NCBI GenBank assembly: GCA_002428985.1 | Contig: DIYL01000021.1 | Span: 80,029-144,028 of the forward strand | Origin: Anaerolineales bacterium UBA6055 | Lineage (GTDB): Bacteria; Chloroflexota; Anaerolineae; Aggregatilineales; Phototrophicaceae | Direction of reading: 5' to 3' | Length of the DNA: 64,000 nucleotides | In this document: positions 53,371 through 61,416 of the stretch, one piece after another | Layout: every line of letters starts with the position of its first letter | Position numbering within the stretch: position 1 is the first letter of the stretch | Position numbers and translations under genes: made by a program | The notes under the pieces: generated by a model | What the model was told of the DNA's origin: nothing | The model's input: only the letters and a program-made list of their open reading frames with translations | Databases searched by the model: none

Positions 53371-54390
53371 ATGACAACATCAACAGACATCAAACACAAT
53401 TGGCACGTCTACGGACATGATTGGGCAGTTGACTTCCTGCAAAAAGGCTTACGCAACAAGCGCACTCGTCATGCCTATTTGATTACTGGGACACGCTCTG
53501 TCGGCAAGATGCGATTGGCGCAGACGTTTGCAATGGCACTTAATTGCCAGCACGACGATGAGGCAAATCGTCCCTGTTATCAGTGTCGCGCCTGTAAAAG
53601 TCTGATGAGTGGGAATAATCCTGACTTGATTTATGCCCAACCTGATGAGAGCGGTCGCTTAAAAATTGATGCAGTCCGCAATGTCACACGGATGTTAGCC
53701 CTCAAACCATATGCTTCACGGTATCGCATCGCGATTTTTGATGGATTTGATAATGCATCACCACAGTCGCAAGATGCCCTCCTAAAAACACTAGAAGAAC
53801 CCGCATCGTATGCTGTACTGATTTTGCTAGCCGAATCAACCGACCGGATTTTATCGACGATTACCAGCCGTTCACAAGTGGTTCCATTGCGTCCTGTGCC
53901 ATTACATGTGATAAAAGAGCAGTTGATGTTGCTCGGCACCGAAGAACCCCGCGCCGACTTAATCGCCCGATTGAGTAGTGGTCGGATTGGGTGGGCGTTA
54001 TCTTCATTAGAGAATGAAGATGAATTGTTATACCGCAGTGATATGCTTGATATGTTACGTGATATCATCGCTGGAAACCGTGTTGAGCGTATGAAAATCT
54101 CTGATCAAATCAGCCGTAAAATGGGTCGTGATAAACCGCAATTACAATATGTGCTAGAAATTTGGCAAACCTATTGGCGCGATGTGCTATTAGAGAGCTA
54201 CGGCAACCCCGTCAAACCATGCAACAGTGACCGTAAAGACGAGATTATCCGCCTTGTCAGCACGATTGATTCTGAGCAAGCCTACCAAGCGATGGATGCG
54301 ACCCGCACCGCCCTCAAATCGCTATCGACCAATGCCAATGTCCGGCTGGTATTGGATGTGCTCTTTCTGTCGTATCCGGGGCTAATCTGA
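53371..54390 (+). CDS. holB: DNA polymerase III subunit delta'
   Basis: Clamp-loader subunit of the replicative polymerase (339 residues). The N-terminal AAA+ part has a degenerate Walker A (GTRSVGKM, lacking the Ser/Thr after Lys), a four-Cys zinc module (CQHDDEANRPCYQCRAC, about 61-77), the conserved QDALLKTLEEPASYAVLI, and sensor-1/SRC ILSTITSRSQVVPLRP. The degenerate ATPase site is usual for delta'. The C-terminal part is a helical collar domain. It overlaps the stop of the convergent first TIR gene by 9 bases. No adjacent tmk or DNA polymerase genes. Confidence 0.88.
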   Translation: MTTSTDIKHNWHVYGHDWAVDFLQKGLRNKRTRHAYLITGTRSVGKMRLAQTFAMALNCQHDDEANRPCYQCRACKSLMSGNNPDLIYAQPDESGRLKIDAVRNVTRMLALKPYASRYRIAIFDGFDNASPQSQDALLKTLEEPASYAVLILLAESTDRILSTITSRSQVVPLRPVPLHVIKEQLMLLGTEEPRADLIARLSSGRIGWALSSLENEDELLYRSDMLDMLRDIIAGNRVERMKISDQISRKMGRDKPQLQYVLEIWQTYWRDVLLESYGNPVKPCNSDRKDEIIRLVSTIDSEQAYQAMDATRTALKSLSTNANVRLVLDVLFLSYPGLI

Positions 54391-55764
54391 GTTATACGTT
54401 AACTCATAGAGACTGACAAAGCCCTCCCACCGCGCTACCAAATACTGCCCATTTGCACTCATAGCAATTTGTAACACCTTACCTCTTGACTGTAGGAGTT
54501 CAATAGTTCCACGAAGTGATAGGATACCAACTGTGTTAATCTGCCACAATTCAATATCATCAAAACTTGCAAGAAACACAAACAGGTTATAAGCGTCATT
54601 ATATAAGAGGGTTTCATTGGGTACAGGTACACGATTGGATAAGGTTTCGAATTTTTGGACTCGACCATACTGATTCGTTCCCGCATCAGCAACAACAACA
54701 TCCCAATCCGCTGTAATAACGACTGCAATTTCATCATCCTTGTCCCAAACACTCATGAAACGCCTGACATTAGCCTCTCTCTCAAAAGGAAGGGGTTTGG
54801 GATATTCATTTTCGACTTGTCTTGCCATCGATCCAAAAGGTGGAGCAGCAACATAGTTTTGTCGAGGCGTTTCGGATTCAATGAAGTATGCCTTGAGCCC
54901 ACCATTACGATTTTCTACAAGATAGTACATCGTATCGCTTGAGTTTACAAAACCAATATTGGTTGTTTCCTGTTCATAGGACTGCAAGTGCCTAATGGAA
55001 ACAGACGAAATTTCTTCGCCTGTGATATGTGTATATGTATGTGAAGTTGATCTGGGTTGATTATCGTTTTGTAGCACAGCAACAAATCCAAGAACAAGAG
55101 CAACCAACCCAATCATTATGACTAATGTCGAGTAAAATGGGTTTGATTCTGGAATTTCTGCGGGTTGGGGTACATTTACTTCCGATTCCGGCACAATTTT
55201 GATAAGCCCTGTGGACGATTCGGTCAAAACAGGACGGGGTTGTACATTCGCTTGTTTCGGGACATCCAAGGTGCTGATATCGATACCGTTTTCTTGTGCC
55301 ATTGTGCCCGTTGTGATCGGCTCGACCTCAAGGACGAACTCATCTAATGCCCTGCTCAAACGCATATCATCGGGGGCAACGATGATATCTTTTAACATCA
55401 GCCCGCGCAAGACTTCTGGCACAGCATCGACAGATGGTGCCGACACACCATCAACCAACATAAATTTAACGACCATTAACGTTTTGAGTCCAGCATCAAT
55501 TTCCACATGAATCGGATCGTAAGGGTCTTCTAGTAACAGGTTACCCTTCTCGTCCATCATGTTGAGCCAATACTGGCCGATAACCACCAGCAACACATCA
55601 CATGACTGCACCATGCGCTGGAGATTGGTCGTGATTTCCATTGTGCTACCTGTCGATTCGAGGATGTTATCCGCACCAAATTCTGCGATAAGTCGTTCTC
55701 GAATCATTGCAACTTCGTTGCGACTACTATCTTCAGGGCGGTGAGAGATATAAATTCTGGGCAT
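54382..55764 (-). CDS. TIR - transmembrane - propeller-like protein 1
   Basis: A 460-residue protein, most downstream of three tandem paralogues. The N-terminal TIR domain (about 1-140, TIR_2-like) has the first strand MPRIYISHRPEDSSRN, the CDVLLVVIGQYW strand and the conserved HVEI that corresponds to the catalytic Glu of TIR NADases. A linker with TGTMAQENGID is followed by one membrane helix (about 205-226). The C-terminal part (about 230-460) is beta-rich and ends with a WD-like strand IAMSANGQYLVARW. Expected topology is TIR inside, C-terminal part outside. A nucleotide-signalling or defence role is inferred. The start at 55764 has GGAG 8 bases upstream. It converges on holB. Confidence 0.82.
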   Translation of the reverse strand: MPRIYISHRPEDSSRNEVAMIRERLIAEFGADNILESTGSTMEITTNLQRMVQSCDVLLVVIGQYWLNMMDEKGNLLLEDPYDPIHVEIDAGLKTLMVVKFMLVDGVSAPSVDAVPEVLRGLMLKDIIVAPDDMRLSRALDEFVLEVEPITTGTMAQENGIDISTLDVPKQANVQPRPVLTESSTGLIKIVPESEVNVPQPAEIPESNPFYSTLVIMIGLVALVLGFVAVLQNDNQPRSTSHTYTHITGEEISSVSIRHLQSYEQETTNIGFVNSSDTMYYLVENRNGGLKAYFIESETPRQNYVAAPPFGSMARQVENEYPKPLPFEREANVRRFMSVWDKDDEIAVVITADWDVVVADAGTNQYGRVQKFETLSNRVPVPNETLLYNDAYNLFVFLASFDDIELWQINTVGILSLRGTIELLQSRGKVLQIAMSANGQYLVARWEGFVSLYELTYNSD

Positions 55765-55792
55765 AACGCTTACTCCATTTGACTGTAATAGA

Positions 55793-57196
55793 TTAGTCTG
55801 AAAATAGCGCGGTAGCAATTCGATACAATGAAAACCCGTTTGCACCAACCGCCACGAGATACTCGCCGTTTGGGCTCATCATCAACCTGCCCACTGATCT
55901 CAGAGCACCATGGGTTATGTCGCGTTGATCCAGCATCGTTACATCATCTGCCACGATCCATGTTATAACTTTCCTGTCATCAACTAACACCATCAGCAAA
56001 TTATGGGTCGAATCGTAAACGATTGTTTGATTAGGAATAAGGGCATTATCAATCGTTACAAATATACGGCGCGATAATGTGATTTCGCCTCCTGATACAA
56101 GCACAATTCGCGGTTGATCAGTCATGATAACAAAATAATCATCGTCCTCATCGAACCCAGCAAAGACAATCTCATCATTTAGTTCAGCTTCAATCTGATC
56201 GATTTCCTCTTGAGTGAGCAATAACTCGGGTTCAGATTGGATGAGATTCTCAAACACCAAGTCATCACGACTCACAGCAATTGGGTTTAAAGTAGCTGTA
56301 TCCATGTCGATGATGTAAAGCTTACTAATATGTTCATAGTACAATGATGAATCATCCAGTAATGAGAATCCAACTTGATCGGCTGTCTGTGGATAATGCC
56401 TGACAAATACAAATGGTGATGCTGTGTCATTCGTTTCTGGTATCGTGGTCGGTTCGCTCTGAATAGCTGTTACAGCGATCTCAGCTGAATCAGCAACGCG
56501 CTCACCTGACCGTCCAGTATCTTCAAAAAAAGCTAACACAAATCCAAAACCAATAGCCCCAATGAGAATGGCAATAACCCATGGACTAGTCTGCGATTCC
56601 CCGCTAGAGAATGGATCTGATGTCTCAGGGGCAGGGACGGGTGGATTATTCTGCAAGACCCGTTGTGCTTCTTGCGGTGTTACACGATTATCACCCGTCG
56701 ATGTTTGTGATGGCGTTGAAACACGGCTGTTACGTGGGCGTTCTGGTAAAGCAGAGACTTGCTCAACAAATCCATTCATAAAACTTTCGAGTTGAGTCGT
56801 GTCATTGGCATGATTTGTAGACTGTGTCGCCACCCAACGCAAAACTTCGGGCAAATCTTGGGATTGTAATTTGGGTACATCATCAACCAATAAAACACGA
56901 ATCATACGCGATGAATGATGCCCTTGCGATAATTCGACATGAACAGGATCATAGGGGTCTTCAAGCAAATTATTACCCTGCTCATCGACCAGCTCTAACC
57001 AGTATCGTCCGATGACAGCAAGAAACACATCACATGATTCCACCATTGCTTGACGTTGGAGTGTGGTGTGCATGTGATCGCCAGCTGTGTCCATCACATT
57101 ATCTTCACCAAATTCGTCAATTAGACGTTGTCTAATCAGGCGGACATCATTGCGACTGCTATCTTCGGGACGGTGTGAAATGTAAATTCGGGGCAT
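55793..57196 (-). CDS. TIR - transmembrane - propeller-like protein 2
   Basis: A 467-residue paralogue of the flanking genes. The TIR domain (about 1-140) has the same first strand (PRIYISHRPEDSSRND), the CDVFLAVIGRYW strand and a conserved HVEL for the catalytic Glu. It lacks the GTMAQENGID linker segment kept in the other two. The membrane helix is at about 203-222 (WVIAILIGAIGFGFVLAFF), and the C-terminal beta-rich part ends in MMSPNGEYLVAVGANG. The start is ATG at 57196, four codons into the frame, with a poor SD; its start is 5 bases from the stop of gene 3, so translation is probably coupled. Confidence 0.82.
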   Translation of the reverse strand: MPRIYISHRPEDSSRNDVRLIRQRLIDEFGEDNVMDTAGDHMHTTLQRQAMVESCDVFLAVIGRYWLELVDEQGNNLLEDPYDPVHVELSQGHHSSRMIRVLLVDDVPKLQSQDLPEVLRWVATQSTNHANDTTQLESFMNGFVEQVSALPERPRNSRVSTPSQTSTGDNRVTPQEAQRVLQNNPPVPAPETSDPFSSGESQTSPWVIAILIGAIGFGFVLAFFEDTGRSGERVADSAEIAVTAIQSEPTTIPETNDTASPFVFVRHYPQTADQVGFSLLDDSSLYYEHISKLYIIDMDTATLNPIAVSRDDLVFENLIQSEPELLLTQEEIDQIEAELNDEIVFAGFDEDDDYFVIMTDQPRIVLVSGGEITLSRRIFVTIDNALIPNQTIVYDSTHNLLMVLVDDRKVITWIVADDVTMLDQRDITHGALRSVGRLMMSPNGEYLVAVGANGFSLYRIATALFSD

Positions 57197-57200
57197 GATG

Positions 57201-58547
57201 TTATCCAAACTCTGGAATTGAATATAGAACGACTTGAATATTTGTTCTCACGGCTAGATAGTCACCATTTGCACTCATTGCAATCTGCGTAATGTTACCG
57301 CTTAGATTGTTCAGTGAGATAACTTCAAAATCAGTTATCTGATTATCACCAACGAACATCATCCAGACATCATCTTCATCGAGATGGAACGTCAGCACGT
57401 TGCTTGCTCGGTTATAGTCTATAATCTCCGGATAGATGCGCCCTCGGTGATAATCGGGCTGATATGTATATTGCAGTAAAAGTGTATCGGCATCAACCAT
57501 ATACACATCCATGAGATAGTTGACAGCAACAACGCGATTGTCGTCTGGATCACTGCTGTAGAAAATAATATTGTCATCACCGACCGCTGTTTCGATACCC
57601 CGACTGCGACCGGAAGATGAAAGCTCACGATCTTGATTTTGCAAGAATACTTCTGGTAACACATCTATCTCAAGAACCGTTTGTGGATCATCAGGATCAA
57701 CGTATGTCGCAATCCGCTCATCAGCATTGCGTTCGACATAATATAGGTAATCATCTGGCTGAACGAAGCCAACAGTCGAAGCGAATACGTCATATGTTGC
57801 AATAGGTTCAAGTACAAGTGATTGTGTATGTGATTCTGCTCCCGTTAACGATGATAAATCGATACCTACCAGCAGAATACGTGCAATCAGTGTTATACCT
57901 GCGAGCAAGCCAAACATCACCAGCCCGACCAAAATCAGCATACCACTACGTGATTTATCAAATTGATAACCGATATGCGCTTGTTCGATGCGTTGTTGGG
58001 CGCGTTTCTGTTCGTAATCAGTGCGATCAGCTTCTCTAAAGTCAACACCAAATGAGGCGAGGTCAATCCCATTTTCTTGTGCCATGGTGCCAGTTGGGAT
58101 TGCTTGCCATTCTGTGATGAGGTTTTCTAGTTCGTATTTTAGTGCATCTTTATCAGCTATTGTGATTTGTTGTTTATCTAGCAGAAATTGCAGAGCATCT
58201 GGCAAATCCCCGCGTGAGAGTATCGGTTCGCCATCAAGTATAAGCACCGTCACACCCATCAAAGTGTTGAGTCCTGCGTCAATCTCGACGTGAACTGAAT
58301 CAAGTGGATCATATAGAAGCGGATGCCCACTTTCATCAACCAAACCGCGCCAATATTGACCGACAACGATCAGCAATATATCACATGATCGTACCCGATG
58401 TTGCACCGCTGTTGATGTCTGATTTGGATCCGTACTCGATTCAAGAATGTTATTCGCACCAAACTGATCCATCAGTCGTTGCCGAATCAGGTTTATCTTG
58501 TTACGACTGTTGTCTTCGGGGCGGTAGGAAATGTAAATACGCGGCAT
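57201..58547 (-). CDS. TIR - transmembrane - propeller-like protein 3
   Basis: A 448-residue protein, first of the trio. The TIR domain (about 1-140) starts MPRIYISYRPEDNSRNK and keeps CDILLIVVGQYW and HVEIDAG. The GTMAQENGID linker (about 175) leads to a basic helical segment (YEQKRAQQRIEQAHIG), which marks the cytoplasmic side, then a membrane helix (about 210-235). The C-terminal part ends in IAMSANGDYLAVRT, the same closing strand as in the other two. It follows the pst terminator by about 100 bases, so it probably has its own promoter there. No SD was found. Confidence 0.82.
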   Translation of the reverse strand: MPRIYISYRPEDNSRNKINLIRQRLMDQFGANNILESSTDPNQTSTAVQHRVRSCDILLIVVGQYWRGLVDESGHPLLYDPLDSVHVEIDAGLNTLMGVTVLILDGEPILSRGDLPDALQFLLDKQQITIADKDALKYELENLITEWQAIPTGTMAQENGIDLASFGVDFREADRTDYEQKRAQQRIEQAHIGYQFDKSRSGMLILVGLVMFGLLAGITLIARILLVGIDLSSLTGAESHTQSLVLEPIATYDVFASTVGFVQPDDYLYYVERNADERIATYVDPDDPQTVLEIDVLPEVFLQNQDRELSSSGRSRGIETAVGDDNIIFYSSDPDDNRVVAVNYLMDVYMVDADTLLLQYTYQPDYHRGRIYPEIIDYNRASNVLTFHLDEDDVWMMFVGDNQITDFEVISLNNLSGNITQIAMSANGDYLAVRTNIQVVLYSIPEFG

Positions 58548-58646
58548 GGGTTTATCGATTCATCTAAGTATGCGCAAGTTATATCTCATTAATGTACAGG
58601 TAACTTGTGATTTCGACAAACCCAATAATTAGGGGGTTAATCTAAC

Positions 58647-58668
58647 AAAAACGCCCCACTTGGAGCGT
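58647..58668 (-). terminator. Rho-independent terminator of pst operon
   Basis: On the minus strand ACGCTCC, a 4-base loop, then GGGGCGT (one T:G pair, 7 bp) runs into TTTTT. It lies about 36 bases after the pstB stop and separates the phosphate operon from the TIR trio. Confidence 0.75.
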
Positions 58669-58703
58669 CTTTTGAAAGTTCACAATTTGGTATTACGTGA
58701 TGT

Positions 58704-59549
58704 TTAACCGAAGCGTCCAGCGATGTAATCAGCGGTTTCTTGTTGTGCTGGATTATCGAATACATCTTCGGTATGGTTGAATTCAACCAATTCACCCCAG
58801 CGGGTTTCGATACCGTCGTTGAGTGTTTTACGGATGTTGTAGAATGCGGTGTAATCGGATGCACGTTGTGCTTGTGCCATGTTGTGGGTCACGATGACGA
58901 TGGTGTATTGTTCTTGCAATTCACGCATCAGTTCTTCCACACGTTGGGTCGCAATCGGATCAAGTGCTGAACAAGGTTCATCCATCAAGATCACATCAGG
59001 TTCAACTGCGATAGTACGCGCGATACACAGACGTTGCTGTTGACCACCAGACAACGCTAGACCCGATTTGTTCAAGTCGCCGTTCACTTCATTCCAGAGT
59101 GCCGCACCCTTAAGGCTACGTTCGACGATTTCATCGAGCACTTCTTTTTTGCTGACACCTAATAACCGTGGGCCGTAGGCGACATTTTCGTAGATGGTTT
59201 TCGGGAACGGATTCGGTTTTTGGAATACCATACCAATACGACGACGCACTTCTACCGGATCAACATCCGAGGCGTATAAGTTTTTGCCACGGTATATGAT
59301 TTCGCCATCCACGCGAGCACCCGGCACAAGATCGTTCATGCGGTTGATGCCACGTAATACAGTACTTTTACCGCAACCCGATGGACCGATAAACGCGGTA
59401 ATTTTGTTCTTTTCAATTGGGATATTTACATCAGCAACTGCACGATAGCTACCATAGTAGAAGCTTGCGCTTTTGATCTCGATCGCCACATTGTCGCTGT
59501 CTAACAGATCCCGACGTTTTTGTTGTTGTGCTTGTTGGTCAATTGCCAT
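58704..59549 (-). CDS. pstB: Phosphate ABC transporter ATP-binding protein
   Basis: ATPase of the Pst phosphate importer (281 residues). Walker A GPSGCGKST (about 52), Q-loop FQKPNPFPKTIYENVAYG, signature LSGGQQQRLCIARTIA, Walker B VILMDEPCSALDP and switch His IVTHNMAQAQRASD are all present. FQKPNPFPK and the C-terminal YIAGRFG are specific to PstB. The start at 59549 has GAGG 8 bases upstream; the longer frame to 59600 covers the intergenic gap. It is the last gene of the leftward pstS-pstC-pstA-pstB operon; phoU is absent here. Confidence 0.96.
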   Translation of the reverse strand: MAIDQQAQQQKRRDLLDSDNVAIEIKSASFYYGSYRAVADVNIPIEKNKITAFIGPSGCGKSTVLRGINRMNDLVPGARVDGEIIYRGKNLYASDVDPVEVRRRIGMVFQKPNPFPKTIYENVAYGPRLLGVSKKEVLDEIVERSLKGAALWNEVNGDLNKSGLALSGGQQQRLCIARTIAVEPDVILMDEPCSALDPIATQRVEELMRELQEQYTIVIVTHNMAQAQRASDYTAFYNIRKTLNDGIETRWGELVEFNHTEDVFDNPAQQETADYIAGRFG

Positions 59550-59606
59550 TTTATTTACCTCAAGTTTGCAAGGACGAATATCTCTATTCGTCCGATACAT
59601 CGAACA

Positions 59607-61415
59607 TTAGTATTTGATCGTAAAGCGGTTACGGATGAGAATCGCAATCGCGTTCAGCGTGAGCATCAAGGTCAGCAAGACGATAATAGCCGCTGCTGCA
59701 ATATCACCAAATTGTGCTTGTGGACGGGCTGTCCATTGATAGACTTGAATCGGTAATGCGGTAAACTGTGCAAATGGGCTCGTCGGGTCCCTCAATAAGA
59801 AGGTTGATGCACCAACCACAATCAGTGGTGCAGTTTCCCCAACAGCACGCGAAATCGCTAGAATCGTTCCGGTCATGATACCGGGTAAGGCAGCCGGTAG
59901 GACATTGCGGGCGATTGTTTGCCAGCGGGTTGCGCCCAGACCATAAGATGCCTCACGAATCGAGTACGGTACAGCACGAATCGCCTCCTGAGCGTTGATG
60001 ATGATAATCGGCAGAATCAAAAGTACCAACGTCAGACCTGCGGATACAAGTGTCCGTCCATTCGGCGCAAACGCATTGATACGAACGAGGCTAGACATCA
60101 ACTCATCAAAGGTTTCACGATCGAGTACTGCACCCTCTTCAATATCAAAGGCATAGAAATTGCCGCGTATTTCAATATCAAACTCATCACTTGAGGATAC
60201 ACTAGCGACATCAACAGTTGTGTTCAGTGCATTTGCCATCGAGTCAACCAATTCACGAATCTCACTTGAACCCGTCATGGTTAGAGTTGGTGTTCCATAG
60301 TACAAGAAGGTATCAACCACATCACGGACAGTTTGATCGTCTAGATCCGTATTGTTTACGAGCTCACCATTTTCATCAAATGAAAGTTCATCATCAAGAA
60401 TTGGGGCAATCCGCTCAATAACTGCATCACCGGTTGGTACATCAAAGTTGTATTGGAAGACCAGACCACTGGTGAAAGGCGCTAACGCACGTACGAAGAT
60501 TGCGAGACCAAGCATCCCATAAATAATCGACGGGACGCCAGCGAGGTTACGGACATTGGTTTCGATGATGCGATTCACAAATGAATCAGTCGCATATTCT
60601 TCGAGGTAAATTGCTGCGCCCACACCAACAGGTAACGATACAAGAACAACCACAACCATCAAGCCGATCGAACCGATCAAAGCAGTACGGATACCCGCAA
60701 GCGCAGGTGTACTCGACATTGGGGTACTAATAAATTCAGGATCCAACCAGCTATAATAACGCGTAATTTGAACCTTGAGTTCATCTTCAATTCCGAAGAT
60801 TTCCTTATATTGCTCTAGATCAGGCCCTTCTATGCGTGCAGAGATTTCTTCGAAGTTAAAGATCGCATCAGACAACGGATAGCTAGCGATGATTTGTTGT
60901 TCGACAACTTCGGTTAATACCAGACGACGCAAATCACCAGACGATACATATGTTGCCAACAATCCTGCTTGTTGTGATGGTTCGATGTCTTTTAGCAACA
61001 TATCAGCAATTTCGGCATCAACGTTGTCATCGCCAACAATTTGTGCAACCGTCGAGCTAGTAAAGTCGTTAACATCAACTTGGCTGATGCTATCACGGAT
61101 CAATACACGCAAACGCCCTGTGACATTTTCTTCCAAAATAGTCGCGAGCTCTAGATTGCTGAGTTCCTCTAATGGACGACCATCCGTTAGTGTCTCAGGT
61201 TCAATGGTGTTAACGACACCAACTGTACCAAAGGCTTCGTTAACCACGTTAGTGAACAGTGCAATCAATGCGAGAATAGCGACAACAATCGAGATAAAGT
61301 TGAACCATTTACCAATCGTACCGCGTTGATGGCGTTGTTTAAGCCGCGAATAAAATTCTGCATCGCCCGGCATATAGACATCTGAGTTTTTGGGTTTGTG
61401 TTTGTCTTCGCTCAT
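59607..61415 (-). CDS. pstA: Phosphate permease PstA with long insertions
   Basis: Membrane permease subunit of the Pst importer, but 602 residues instead of about 280-300. One helix (about 35-55) is followed by an extracytoplasmic acidic segment (about 60-225) before the permease domain proper. The permease helices begin near LAGIRTALIGSIGLMVVVVL. A second insertion (about 325-450) lies in an external loop of the permease. The ABC-contact loop is kept (REASYGLGATRWQTIARNVLP, about 505-520), as is AVGETAPLIVVG. The start at 61415 has GGAGG within the end of pstC, leaving one base between the genes. The inserts have no family match I can name. Confidence 0.88.
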   Translation of the reverse strand: MSEDKHKPKNSDVYMPGDAEFYSRLKQRHQRGTIGKWFNFISIVVAILALIALFTNVVNEAFGTVGVVNTIEPETLTDGRPLEELSNLELATILEENVTGRLRVLIRDSISQVDVNDFTSSTVAQIVGDDNVDAEIADMLLKDIEPSQQAGLLATYVSSGDLRRLVLTEVVEQQIIASYPLSDAIFNFEEISARIEGPDLEQYKEIFGIEDELKVQITRYYSWLDPEFISTPMSSTPALAGIRTALIGSIGLMVVVVLVSLPVGVGAAIYLEEYATDSFVNRIIETNVRNLAGVPSIIYGMLGLAIFVRALAPFTSGLVFQYNFDVPTGDAVIERIAPILDDELSFDENGELVNNTDLDDQTVRDVVDTFLYYGTPTLTMTGSSEIRELVDSMANALNTTVDVASVSSSDEFDIEIRGNFYAFDIEEGAVLDRETFDELMSSLVRINAFAPNGRTLVSAGLTLVLLILPIIIINAQEAIRAVPYSIREASYGLGATRWQTIARNVLPAALPGIMTGTILAISRAVGETAPLIVVGASTFLLRDPTSPFAQFTALPIQVYQWTARPQAQFGDIAAAAIIVLLTLMLTLNAIAILIRNRFTIKY

Positions 61416-61416
61416 T

